Source of the DNA: Mesaphorura yosii
Taxonomy: Eukaryota; Arthropoda; Collembola; Poduromorpha; Tullbergiidae
Assembly: GCA_009869945.1 (NCBI GenBank)
Contig: WIXG01000205.1
Span: 79,130 to 143,129, forward strand
DNA length: 64,000 bases
Reading direction: 5' to 3'
A program made the position numbers and the translations under genes. The notes beneath the pieces are model-generated. The model ran no database searches. It saw only the letters and a program-made list of their open reading frames with translations, and was not told the DNA's origin. The stretch's first letter is position 1; the number at the start of each line of letters is the position of its first letter. Of the stretch, positions 28,701-41,000 are shown one piece after another.

Positions 28701-31700
28701 TCGCTATTGGAATCTTCGCAGCCATGTTCTACATTTCGACCAATTGAAATTTTCGTCTTCTTTCAAAAATAGTCGGCCAAGTGTCCATTCAGTCAAAAAA
28801 AACAGTCAGCGAAAGGAACATTCGGGGAAAAATCCCGCCAAATGTCTCTCCGCCAAGTACCCGACCACGTCAAGAGCAAATGTATCATGCGATAGTTGAC
28901 CATTTGCCTTGTGTGGCAAATTTTGACACGTGCACTCAATCTTTTCACATATACAGTAGCGGTTCCAGTAAGTAATCTCTCCTCATCCTGTTTTTCATTG
29001 CGCTCGAATTTGTGCTGAGGAAACATTCGAATTTTGGACGCAAGCACGCCAAGTAAAGTTAAGACATTCATAACGAGAAGGCAAAAATTGAGAATTTTAT
29101 GAGCTGGCAGGATACGGTGTCCTGTGTCAGCACTCATCACAGGAAATGTGTGAGATATCTTGTTTAACTCGGGTCATTTGTGCGTCAGCATTCTTCCAAC
29201 ATCGGCATGATACATTTGTTTTGTGCTCGAGCCCTTTACTTTTAACTGGGTGACGAATAGAAATTAGGGCAATGCACTGATGTAATCTAAATGCGCGTGT
29301 TGCGTCAGATCACAATGTCCTGCTCGAGAACAAGCCGATACCCGAACTCCAACAAATCACGCCGACGATCAATCGCGGATTCTACCTATGGCTTTACATT
29401 GCGCTTGGGTTCGGAGGAGTCGTCTTTGTCCTGATCATCCTGGCGCTTTACTGCAATCAGTGTCGGAATAAAGAGGACGAGACATCGAGAAGCAACGTCT
29501 TCTTCCACCAAAACGCTGCCAAAGACGAAAAATCGAAGAGTCTGTCGCTCTTCGACACTGCTTCGATGACCGCCTCCTCCGTGCAGCCAAAGTCTCAGAT
29601 GCAGTACGGAGACACTCCGGGCTACCCGCCGAACTACGCCGTCCCCGGGAAAGGAATGCAGTTTGGGTCGTACAGCAATTTCCACCCGCAACAGCCGGCA
29701 CCAAACTTCGAGCAGCAGCAGGACGCGTTCCTGAGCACCCTCCACGACGGCAACAAAATCAAAAACACGAGCGGTGGTGGTGGTCGAGAGTCGATGTCGA
29801 TCGGTCGGGCTGACTCGGTGCAGAGCATCCTCGCCCGCAAGGACTCCTACCTGGCCGTCTACGAGCAGTATGGCGAGAACGAGAAGACCCCGCTTCAACT
29901 CCGCGTGGACGAACAGAACCGCCAGTCTTCTGCGTACTACTCGCTAATGATGCAGGAGGAGCTCCGGCGGTTGGACAGCATCCCAATCCCCGACGCCGAG
30001 AGCTAAGCGGTGTGACGAATACTACAGACTGCCGATGTTCAGTTTAGACCACCAATTTGCATTTTATGATCGACTAATTTCGTTTTACGAGGGCGAAGAC
30101 CCACACTTTTTGAAGAAAGCTTGCCTTTTAGCCTGAAGTTCATAAGCTTGGCTTAAATGCAGTCGTAAAATATGTTCACAATGACCCAATTGTTTGTCTT
30201 CCTTCCAGAAGTCTTAGTGCTTTAAAATGCAATCAAGTTCTCAGACTGTGCCGGTGACTCTTGACTTTAGTCAGTCAGAAATTTCACGGTTGCGCACAAA
30301 ATGTGTTCAGTCTTCGAATTTTATATTCGCATTTAGCAGTCGACAAGTCTGCTGCCTGTAAGCGTGCCTAATTTAGCTGATAAATGATGTCTTCCTAAAC
30401 TAATCTGTTGACTTGTGTAAATAGCAAGGCTAAGAAAACATAAATAAGAAACTGTGCAAATAAATGCAAACGAACACAAAAGCGTGGAATTAAAATTAGA
30501 ACACTTGAATTCTGATCCTTCCAGGTTCGGTTTCGGTCGCTTATCAGATTACAATGGAACACTAGTATGTGAGAATTGAGTAAACTCTCAATGAGTGAGT
30601 GGACGAACAAAACTAGAGTGGCTGTGAATAATATTTATTCTGTTGCATAACAATGCGATCACGACTTCTTCGGGCTTATGAAGTTCCTTGGTTCGCTTCG
30701 CATATTTCCTCCATCACTCATCTCCTCTGAAGTTGTCGAGATTTGAGCCCAGCACCACACGAATTCTAGAGTTGATTTGGCTTTATGAAATCACGGTAAG
30801 GTGATGCCCGAATCTTGAAACGACACTTGAGGAATGAGAAAGCTCCACTTTTTACTGACTCCCACGTGTTTGCTGAATTCACTGAAGAGTGTTGACAGCT
30901 TGTGGAATTAATGACATTTGACACAGAAGTCCTAGAATATCCTCGTCCTCTTCGGTAAGAAGTGTCCGCATATTTTAGCCTTCTCTTTTTGTCATTTTCT
31001 CCATCGAATGCTTCCTAAGCATCTTTCATAAAACTTGTATCGCTTGCTGTCTTCGCTTCGCTTGCATTGCAACCTGATATTTTTATTTCGCCGACTTGAC
31101 TGTGACTTTGTTTCGACAGACGAATGCTGCATTCTCCCAAGCGATGTTCAAATTCCACACAGCAACGCGTTCTCGTCGACAAAGAACCACGGAGTGGCTT
31201 CCATCACATTCTTCTCTCGGACGACGCCGCTTCAGGTACGAAATTCGCTCTCATTTTGTATAAAACAGTGCAATCGAAAATCGACTTTGCCCTTGGCACC
31301 TTTGCCGGAATAAACAAAAATAACTGCAGCCCGCAGCAAATGAATGCGGCGGCACATCCGACGTCAAGAATTTAAGGAAGAAAACGTGAAAATCCTGAGT
31401 GACGGGCTCAGAATGCGGAAGCGATGAATATGTTTACGCGTAATCAATTCCAATTCCTTTCTTTGTTCGCAGTTTGTGTTTGGCGTGAACCCGAGCAAAT
31501 GGCTGCACAATTTGGAAGGCCAGCGGACAAACGGGCAGCGAATGGACGGACTGCGACTTGTGTGGCTCGGCAGAAGCACGGCGCCCGTGAAAATATGCAA
31601 CAGGTAAAAGCCAAAAAGCAGAAAGCTGTATTAAGCAATTTTGAGCCTATTTTTGACATGCTGACCCAAAGTTAAACGCTCCCGACCTTTTGTTTTCCTT

Positions 31701-32023
31701 AACGAGCTTTTGCAATTCTTCTTCAGGCATTTTCATGCCCGTGTTGCCATTTGTCATCCCACACGAGAGTTAATTAATGTTTGCATTTCATTCATTTCCT
31801 CCAAATTAATTTCTCTTTTATGCAAGGTAATAATGTTTTTGTCTGTGATTAATTGTGTTGTAGGTGTGGTTGTACGACGCTCTTCCAAGTCGCGTCGAGA
31901 TCTGTCGCAAACAAGTCCTGGGACAACAGATGGATACGCAACTGCCCCTGCGGAGGAAATTGGAAACTCTCACAATCCTCACTCGCACACTCGAAACCCA
32001 GTGACGCAGATTTCGAGTTCTGA
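22741..32023 (+). CDS. MED16: Mediator complex subunit 16 (tail module)
   Basis: Fifteen coding exons: 22741-22844, 22924-23094, 23174-23372, 23449-23692, 23773-23919, 23990-24180, 24245-24442, 24516-24753, 24823-25012, 25093-25232, 25312-25499, 25885-26083, 31120-31235, 31473-31603, 31864-32023; 871 aa, about the human length. The N-terminal half is a WD40-like propeller (for example TTINWDHTGVRLLIG). The C-terminal half has the diagnostic blocks SLQQFLQWCADLALKLLA, ELIVLMRIWGLIRSSCLP, DPDEALIDECCILPSD and a final cysteine cluster (CNRCGCTTLF to NRWIRNCPCGGNW). MED16 links activators to the RNA polymerase II Mediator. A Lys/Arg stretch (NIKREREDGPPEPKQAR) matches the PxxKRP-like segment of homologues. 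Intron 12 (26084-31119) is over ten times longer than the others and hosts another gene. AATAAA at 32104-32109. Confidence 0.94.
26622..27073 (+). other. unexplained 150-codon open frame inside MED16 intron 12
   Basis: An open frame of about 150 codons follows an acceptor-like site (ttgctcccag). It has no convincing start codon, an ordinary AT-rich base composition and no homology I recognise. It could be an exon of the nested gene, a transposon remnant or chance. Confidence 0.15.
28451..28859. mobile_element. foldback (MITE-like) element in MED16 intron 12
   Basis: Left arm 28451-28545 and right arm about 28771-28859 are imperfect inverted copies. The core acttggcggag(t/a)gaca (left near 28454) matches the reverse complement of the right arm near 28845-28859, and cccgaatg...gctgaatggac is shared as well. 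Spacer about 225 bp. Typical of a non-autonomous foldback or MITE insertion; no transposase frame inside. Confidence 0.6.
29309..30006 (+). CDS. terminal exon of a single-pass membrane protein nested in MED16 (5' end unresolved)
   Basis: The exon begins after the acceptor tgcgtcag with phase 1 and reads 231 residues to TAA. A short extracellular piece (NVLLENKPIPELQQITPTI) is followed by a hydrophobic segment LYIALGFGGVVFVLIILALY (about residues 29-48). Positive residues follow (CNQCRNK), so the rest is probably cytoplasmic: about 180 residues rich in Ser/Gln/Tyr/Pro, including GYPPNYAVPGKG and ending DSIPIPDAES. The exon is GC-rich unlike the surrounding intron, which supports real coding. 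AATAAA at 30459-30464 gives a 450-nt 3' UTR. A possible preceding exon ends at 28967 (TTCCA|gtaagt, same phase). I do not recognise the family. Confidence 0.65.
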
Positions 32024-32109
32024 TATGACGCGATGCGGACTTTTCGCTTCTATTCCTGTCTATGTAAATGTATTAGTTTCATTGTATTTATAAGATTTAC
32101 TTCAATAAA

Positions 32110-34950
32110 AAGAAAATATCCAATTAATTTATTGATCTCGAGTTGACTGATTGTAATTTGCCGTCGATTTGTTCAGCGGAAGCCACTTTTAACGGCGTAG
32201 GTACAGTGTACGTCGCCTCGACGTGTAAATTAACACGAAAAGACTCAACATACCGTGGAGATTTGAAGAGACAGATGAGATGGAGACTCGCGGTGTAATG
32301 AGACTCTGAGGACATGCACAATATATATCATTTGCAATTTTGCCTCTCCGGCATGCACTGCCACTGCGACAGCTTTTTACGCTGCGTTGCTGTCAGTAAT
32401 TTCCTCTGGGAATTCGATTCCGTGCTCCGTGCCGCTGCGTTTCTCTGCAAAAGCTGATGCAATGCACCAAGTGCCAATGTTAACGCTAAAGTTCAGTAAC
32501 GCATTTTCATAATCGCATTAATTATCTTTTGGCTATTAATTAGTTTACGATCTGGAAACCCAAACCTTACCTGCAAGAGAATAAAAGGAACGCCCGAACA
32601 GAGGCTAGAGACTTTTGACAAGTTTTCATCTCGCTGCTGCATAAAAATACGACTCCGGGCACGAATTTTTCCGCGACGGCTGTGCTTCTTCATGGTTTCA
32701 TGGTGTGGCATTTTCTTCCTCCGGCTCTTTCTCTCGCTCGCTCTTTTGTCCAACCTGACGCTTTCACCGCCGTAGTCGTCGCGTAGCGTAGCCACACGTT
32801 GAACAAACAATGAAAGGTTAGAAGTTTGTCCGCTTAATATTTAATTGTATTCTTTTCGGAGGACAGAGAAAATGAAAAATGAGAGAGCGGCTGTCGACGC
32901 TGTGTGAAAGTTGGTTCGGTTCCAGGATGAGGGAGAAGTGAAAGATGAGAGAATCCACAAAAACGAATCTACACGAAATCCGAAGTCGCACTCGCACGCG
33001 TCGTCAGCGTGGGTTGATCTCTCAATAGATGCTAAGGCTAAAAACACAGAGAAAAAGCCGCCTGGTGCTTGAGTATCATTTCATTCCATTCAGCGTTGGT
33101 GTTACCGAAGATGAAGCCTGGGTTGCCATATTTTAAAGAGAATCTGGCAGTAAGGAATGTGATTTCCATTTCTGGACGTTGCGAAGCCACGACAACGATC
33201 TTCAGGCTTCTCGAAAAAACCAATTTTATATTCTTCGAAATTCTTTGTTTGCCTTGATTCTAATTGCAAGTTTAATGAAAGTGAATGTAAGTTTTAAACT
33301 GGATGCATAAATATTGCTGCTGTTTAAATATCTGCGTAGTACATCAATGCAAATATTTGTCCTTCTAAAATTAATGCATGCTATCTGAAAATAGAGTCGA
33401 AAATCAACAGACTGCTATTTCTAAATTAATCGTGATTGGCCCAAGTTCAGATTCTCAGACAAATTCCTGTTAGAAGTTAGACGTGCCCAATTGTCGTGTG
33501 CAACACAAAGGCGAGGAATTGCGGGAATGTAACTATTCTTATTTCACGTTGCACATGCCTGCAGTCTCTTTGCCAATAAATAATTGAATGGTGAGGTGAA
33601 AGTCCACGACTGTATTAATAAACATTGCCGGAGGCTTGCATTAGAATGCACAGACCTGTGAATTGATGAATTCTTTTATTGTGCATTCGGCATTCATTCA
33701 GAGATGACGGAGCATCAAAGAGCCATTATCTTAATTAAATCAAAATATTCGGAAGAAATACGCACGTGTTGAAAATATTGACGTATTGGAACAAGTGGTC
33801 CATTCCCGGTCGCCAGAAGTGGGTGGATTCTTGACACAAAGTGTTCGAGAACCAATCCCTGGTATTCTAGCTATTGAGCCATCGTCCTCGCATTTCTGTC
33901 TTTCGATTGCATGACACAATCTTTGTGAAATAGAAAAATAGTCGAAATAATTCATTGAAGGTGGTAAATAAATATTTGTTCGGTTCTGTCTCGATACCAG
34001 GAAGTGAAAGGAAGAAATCTGACCCGTCCGGGTACAGATCCTCGACTCAGTGGCATCGCGCTCGTATTTCTGCATCTGGCTTGGAGTGGGCCCATCGCAT
34101 ATCACATTAATAACGAAGTTTTTCTGATCCCGACATAGGAAGCTGAAAGCTGGGAAGTCGATGCAAATATTTAATCACACGCTGCGTTGAACCAATCGCT
34201 CCTGCGTAACGCGTAATGCCAAAGTTATTAATATTTGGATCCGCTGAATTTGATTTGATTAAGCTAAACCAACAATGACTTATCTTCACTTGCGTAAACC
34301 GGGCGTTATTATGAATCCAAATCTACCCAGGCGGTTGGCGAAAACATTTTCTCGAGTTGGTGTCAACCGTCTGCGCTGCCCACTCATCTGCTGCGCTATA
34401 CATACGTTTAAGATTTCGATTTCAACGCTGATGGGCATGAGCAGACGCTTGAGAATTGAAATTCAAAAACGTGGTTGCGATTGGGGAAAAACAATTTGCT
34501 TTTCAAACTGCTTTGAATTGAACATTCGCATTTCAACTCTTGTTTTTGGAAAAATGAATGCGACTGGCAACATGTATCTTTAACCATGTCAATTAAGTCC
34601 GACGCCTTGCATTTTATACTTTACTCATTCCTGCTCGACGTGAGTGCACGGTTTTTTATTCGAGATCAGCGTGGAGCGATAAGTGCAGACCTCCCAATTG
34701 GAAATCGTCGATGAATTACTGGCTGCTTGACGTGTCACCTTCGTCATTGTCTTCACCTTCTGTCCGTATCCGTCATCGCCGTGTCGTGTCGTTGTTTGTA
34801 GTGACGAGGGATCAATTCATAATTTTCCAAGCGTAATTGGTTGTGTCCCACTCACCATTCGTGCGTAGCCACAGTCAAGCGTCAAGCCACAAACCACTTC
34901 GCACCGTCCATGTTGGAATATCGCCTGGCCTGGTCTGAGTACCTGAGTTC
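32110..34950. other. non-coding stretch between MED16 and the RYamide promoter
   Basis: AT-rich DNA with only short open frames on both strands, none with recognisable domains, splice structure or promoter context. I see no gene, tRNA or clear repeat here. Confidence 0.55.
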
Positions 34951-34962
34951 CAGCGTAGCAGG

Positions 34963-35072
34963 TATAAAAGGCTACCCGCAAACGAGGAGGACAAGTCAGT
35001 GAGGGTTGCAGCCACCGAAGCAGAATCACACCGTCAGCGTCTTCGTAGTTTCCAGCGACTCCAGCCAGCCCC
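34963..35072 (+). promoter_or_regulatory. TATA/Inr promoter and probable non-coding first exon of the RYamide gene
   Basis: TATAAAAG at 34963-34970 is followed at the classical distance by an arthropod initiator TCAGT (34996-35000). About 75 nt later comes a strong donor CC|gtaagaat (exon end 35072). No ATG-initiated gene follows within the exon. The next matching acceptor with a start codon is ttgccag at about 37076, just before the RYamide ATG at 37112, so this is most likely its 5' UTR exon. The 2-kb splice is inferred. Confidence 0.6.
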
Positions 35073-37111
35073 GTAAGAATCTTGCCACAAATCAAATTAG
35101 TGCAGCCCCCACACTTGAACAGTTCACTTCACAGGGTGTGTTTGTGAGCGACCCAATTCATCGTCGAGTAAATCGAAAGCACTTTACAAAATAGATAAAT
35201 TATTTAAGAACGACAAAAACGAATTTATTGACTTAACCGTATGAAAACACGCACGGACACTTTTTACTCACGTAAAAGTACGAACGAGACAACAAAAACG
35301 AAGCAACATTTCAGTCCGCCTTGCACCGTGACTAAACTCACTTCAGTCATCGGAAAATCGAACGGGCGCCGTATCGCGTTGGTTGGAATTGGAATTATCC
35401 TCGAGAGGGTGTAAGCGAGAAGATTTCGACAATTTTAAGGTGAGCGATGACAATTTTTTTTAAACGTTTCGTGTTGGATTCAAAACGGTGTCTGAATCAG
35501 CTTATGTGAGAATATAAGCCATAAGCTTATATGGCTCGGAAGTACGTGAGGATTTTCGAATTCCTGATTCAGGAAATGCGCACTTGCAAGCAAAACCAAA
35601 GTCAACAGGGCATCAGCATCCGGGCATCCGCGATTCGTGGCGCAGCGCAGTGCGTAGGTGTGAAGAAGTATAGGATCATCGTTTAAATTCGGAAAGTTTA
35701 AAGTATTTCACCCGAGAATTTAGAAAAGCCAAGACTTGACACTTGACTTAGGTTTGTTTCCACACAAGACCGCATTTCATCAGTTATTTAGATCATGGCC
35801 CTACTACAACCGCGGTTGGACCCCGCAATATCGCACTGGAGTCGTCGCTCGTCACGCAACGTGCAAATCATGTTTAATTTTTTACATTATTGAGTTTCAC
35901 TTAACTAAATTTTTTGGCTGAGTTTACATATGTTGTTTGTGCCGAGCATGAAAGGGCAAAGACACTCCAATTGACCGCTGGCACGCGATTCAGTTCACAA
36001 GAAATTCGGCGATTCGATAGAGAAAGCACAATTGGCAATTTTAATGCGTGGTTGGACAAATAAGTTAACCATTCATAAAAATGTCCGGACTGGAAGTGGG
36101 AAAATTAGTTCAGGAACTGTTTTTCAGGTGTTAATGAGAAGACAATACAAATTTCGCTTAGAGAACTTTGATTGCGGTCCGTTAAAACTGCTGCGAAGTG
36201 CGAATTAAAAAAATTTCCAGTGTCCGGTCTAAAATCTGTAGTTAATTGCCTTAATTTGCAAAAGAGCAATAACTTCGGTCATAAAGATTAAGCAGATACA
36301 AACTTATTGCAGCCGACACGCGTACGGCAAGGCGAAAGGTCGAAAGAGTTCAGAATGGGCATATTTGTGTTAATGCGAGTAGTTTTCCGCTGCAGATCAG
36401 AATCAGAGATAAAATCCTTCCATGCTAATGCTATCTGATGCTGTGTTGCAAGTCGCACAGGAGTCAAGTCGAAGGGAGTTTGAACTTCACCTGAATCACA
36501 GAAAAAGTGACGTAATCCGAATACGTCGTTTGTGATTGCACAATTTAGCCTTGCACCGCGAATTCTCAGTTTGTTGGCCACACTCGATAGACCAATAGAT
36601 TTGCAAATGAAGTGTGAGTTTCAGGTGCTTCATTGTGAAATGGCCAAAAGCAAATTACAAATTGCAAATTCAAATTACCGAGTTGAGTTGACTTGTGAAA
36701 GGATGTGAGGTATTTAAACGGTCAATTTGCTACCTACGCTTGTGCGCTTGTTAAACCAATATCGCCCCTACGCATATGAATATGAACTTTGCTTTTGCTT
36801 GCTACTAACTGCTAAAAATAGCTAGAAGATGACAAGGACCTTGGCACCCTTAAAACTGAGATCCCGATTCATTTTTCTTTGCGTGAAATTTCACAGTGAA
36901 TTATTAAAACAAAATTTGCCGTTGGGAGCAGTAAGCAGTGCGTTTGAAATATGGAATATGGAACTATCTAACGTTTAATGCGATGAACGGGCAACATCTT
37001 CGAATTTATATCCGAGACGTGTATTACGCACAATTCTTCTTCAAATATTAAAACCTTCATTTTATCCATTGCCAGGAAGCAGAAGCAGAATCGAGAATCA
37101 GATTACACAAA

Positions 37112-38029
37112 ATGAGCCAATTACAGCAGAGTGCGTGCAGAAGTCACACGTTTCACGTGAGCATGTTTCTGGTGTTGTCTCTCACCGTGCTGTTCACATT
37201 TGTCAGCAGTGCGTATCTCGGACCGCGATACGGCAAGCGGAACTTTGACGGAGGTAAGAAAAGAAAATGCAATTCCAGTCCAGAAGTCAGTCAAGTGAAA
37301 CCCGAAACTGATAAACGACACGACGTATTCGAGTCTTCGCCGCCTGTCTCGTTTCATTTGTATAAATTGCAACGTGATTTGTAATTATTTTTATTTCTTT
37401 CCCTTGTACACAGAAATTCTCGGGAGGTTTGTGCCGCGGAGTGACAGCTACGGAAGCCGGCACATTCAAGTGCGTTCCGGGGCAAGATTTTATCCTGGCA
37501 CAAGATTCGGTGGGAAGAGAGCGTATTGGGCCCCAAAACCAAGCCAAACCGGTAAGGAAATATTTACATCCGGCCGATTGCAGTAGTATTGAATAGATTA
37601 TAGATGCCGAAAATATCCGTTTAGTGGCAACCTTCCTTCAGGTTCCTTCCTGATTATTAATTCCTCTGCTTTCACTTTTTCGCAGATTTCGAGGAGCGGT
37701 CTGGACCCTCAAATCTGTCGTCGTACGACTGTTTCTACATTCCACAAATCGGAGTACGATGCACTAGGTAAGCGTACGCAACGCGTGGTGATCTTCTCCG
37801 AGTTTCACATGCACATGATTGGTTTCTTTCTGTTCTTGTAATTAGTCCAAACGAAAGCTCTTCGTGGGCTAAGCACAGTGATGGAGATGACGAAGGCATT
37901 TCTCGGATGGAGGCGCGCGCCCACGCCGCCCCGACGAGCAGCAAAGACGGCCAGGAAGACGAAAACCTTGTGAATTCGAACGATGCGAGCCCGCTGTCGG
38001 CGTCAGTGCTTGAAGCTCCATTGTCTTAA
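37112..38029 (+). CDS. RYa: RYamide/luqin-type neuropeptide precursor
   Basis: Four coding exons: 37112-37253, 37414-37551, 37686-37767, 37846-38029; 181 aa. A signal peptide (hydrophobic MFLVLSLTVLFTFVSSA, ending near residue 34) is followed at once by AYLGPRYGKR. Cleavage at KR and use of Gly for amidation would give AYLGPRY-amide, close to the FFLGSRYamide core of insect RYamides. A second copy, SGARFYPGTRFGGKR (about residues 71-85), fits FYxxxRF. Downstream, CFYIPQIGVRC has the paired cysteines about ten residues apart that are typical of luqin/RYamide precursor tails. The peptide directly after the signal peptide is also typical of that family. It would act as a secreted hormone at an RYamide/luqin GPCR. 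The acidic tail (exon 4) has no known role. Confidence 0.85.
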
Positions 38030-38039
38030 TTCGGAGGCG

Positions 38040-41000
38040 GACGCAGGCAAAGAACAGAGTAAAGTAATGGTTTAGTGCGTGCTCTTCCTCCTTTCTGTTA
38101 AACACTCGTCTCGTCGGACCGTACTCGACTTTACGTATTTTGTTAACTTTGAATTAAAAGTTTGCACTTAACAGCATTCCAGTACACATTCTTGAAATGA
38201 TGCGGCAAATCCTCCAGCTGATTCTGATTCCTCATGCTAACTGAATTTAAATTAGGATAAGTAATTTAGTTCTTCCTGATCTCCCAATGTTTTATAGCGT
38301 TCAATAGCTTTAGCCATTACAGTGGAATTAGTAATCTTCCTGTGATTAGTGATTACCTTCAGACCGTGTTAAAATTCAAGTGTGTCCAATGTAAATAGAG
38401 AATAGCGAATTATTCACCTGCATTCTTAAAATCTGTAACACGTACACACTTCCTTGCTAATTAGTAACTAGTAATTGATATCAGTCGTGAACAATAAAAG
38501 CTGAATTTATTTATCAGAGTCAAGGCATTAGAAAATGATGGACGTCTGTCAAAAGATCTCAACTCCGCACAACACAACACGGCGGTCGCGATTATACAAC
38601 AATGCAGACATTGTGAATGGTTGACTGAAGAAGAAGAGAAGACGAAAGTGAAATCGACTTGACAATAACGCGCAGCAGTTTAATAGCAGTCATGGACTTG
38701 AAACAATGCGCACAAATCAAATTGAACCAGACATTCGCTGCAGTTGTAGCGTTCAGAGAAGTGAAGCCGAACGCAAAACGCAGAAAATTCATTGCATTAT
38801 TACACAATCATTACGAACTATCCAACCGAACTGAATTGAGTCATAAAATCAGTCGACAAGATAAAGAATCGAATTAAAAACGCAAACGCTATAAAGAAAG
38901 TTGTCAGTTGTTGATTGAGCTGTTGCACATTGTTGTCTGTGTCTCCCTCAAAACAAACGCAAATTGACACGAGAAAAATAGAAATTCAATCCTTCACTTT
39001 GTTTTTTTTTTGCTTTGCTGCTATTTTTGCAGATTGTAATTTGCCGAATCGAATCGGATCATAACAGAGTCAAAGTCAACCTTCATGACGTCGAATGCGA
39101 ATGGCAAGGTAAAGGTTTAGTTTAGAAACAACGACTTCTCAAATGCAGCTGTTCTTTTGTACGTCTGTGCCCTTAATCAACTCGTTCTCACCTTCGCCTT
39201 GATCAGCTCGCTTTAAATACGAATTAATTTGCAGTATCATGCATGCTTTGTTTTGACAAATCCATTTTAATTTTAGCTCGCATTGCATTTGCATTGCGTA
39301 TTTGCATTACGTCGCCTTAAGCAAGCAGTGCTCGGAATTTCGTATTGGCCACTTGTAACAGTTGCGTTGGGACGAATTGGCTGACCTTCCCATTGCCTTG
39401 TCCGGCAGAGGCAGAGGCTATTTATAGGAATTAAAGCCGTGCCATGCCGATACAAAACATGTTTTCGAACTCTCACGCACCTGAGCACGGCACGACCTAG
39501 TCTGAACCTTGGCGTTGACAAAGACACAGATCGAGCACTTTTGTAATGCTTGACCATCGAGCCTGCACTCATGAGACTCAGATTAAGAGTCCAGGGTCTC
39601 ATTCATCAACGAGCGAGCAGCCTTTAATTCAGTGCGGCAGACCTCATTATTGAAAGCAGAAGGTTAATTCGCCTTTCCTCGTTGGGGCTTCGCTTGGGTT
39701 TACTTGCAGATTTGTTTAAGGTGCCTTCCAGACACACGCGCGCAGCGAGCGCCGAAAATTCCGAAATCAGACTGCATTTTGCGGTGAATCGCAGTGCAGA
39801 GTTCATTAACGTCATAGTCATACAGCAGCTTTCATAAATTACTAATTTACCTACGTTTCATCAGCATGCTAAATTCATTCATGACATGCTAAACAGCAGT
39901 GGCAGTATTAATCTTGCTCATTACGCATGAAAACACGGCTCTGAGCCGGCGACTGAGAGAACAATATAAAACAATTACTTAAATTACCGTCTCGCTCGTG
40001 CACTGCGCTGCGCACTCGTCATGCGTTGAGTGTTGAGTCAGACGCGTACGGATCTAGTCAGGTTAACGTACTTGCCCTTCTGCTCACACAGTCAACATGG
40101 CATACGGCAGCATTAACGGCATTTTGGGATTATTGCATTAAATTCGGAGGAGAGAGTAAACACAGTCAAAAAGACGACTAAAATTGACAGTGAAGTTTCG
40201 CCATTGAGTACGCACATCTCAAAGTGCGTGTCATTCGCATTTCAGCGACCGTACATTTTTTGCAAGTCTATCAATGAAACCACGCGAAATCTACCCAAAG
40301 ATGCTAGCTCGAGACGGGTTTCGTATTTAAGCGTAAATGTAGCAAATTATGACACTTGCTCCAATTTTGCATTTGCATTTAGCAATTTGTTAGGTCGTTA
40401 CTTTTACGTTACGCGAGCAATAAAGTAGCTAATTGCCGTTTGAAAGACAATCTTTACATCTGCATGTGTTTAGAGAGGAATAATATCGCCGTGTTTTATT
40501 CTGATATCCAAATTACATGTTTTGAGTGCAAATAGCAGGTGCCGTAATCGTAATCAAATACGAAATCAGAAATTTGCAGAGCAGCATACGATCAGCAGAG
40601 CAAAGAAAGCAAGCACGTAATCTTCACTTTCATGCGCGTACGTACGGTCAGTGCGATAAATTCCGAGCCTTATCGTTAAAGTACACAAACCTTGTACGCT
40701 ATTTAAATTTGGTAACAAAATTTAGCACCTTTTGTAATCAAACCAATTCTCAGACCAGCTAAGCTCCTGCTCTGCAATTTCAAACCATTCAAGAAACTAA
40801 GACAAGGCAAGTCAAAGTCAACAGACGCAGGCAGTCAATAGCAAACATAGCACAGATTCGGCAGATTCTGACCGTTCTTTGCCATCGCATCGACAGGAAA
40901 GTCACGCTCTGCATTCTGCTATAGCGCAGCAGTGCTCTGTTACTTAAGTTTATGTTACGTGGTCTCAAGTCCGAATGGCAAAATGCACTGCAGCAATGCA

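Noticed and set aside
34257..34583. 102-codon frame on the plus strand
   Set aside because: No family resemblance, AT-rich codon use and no gene structure around it.
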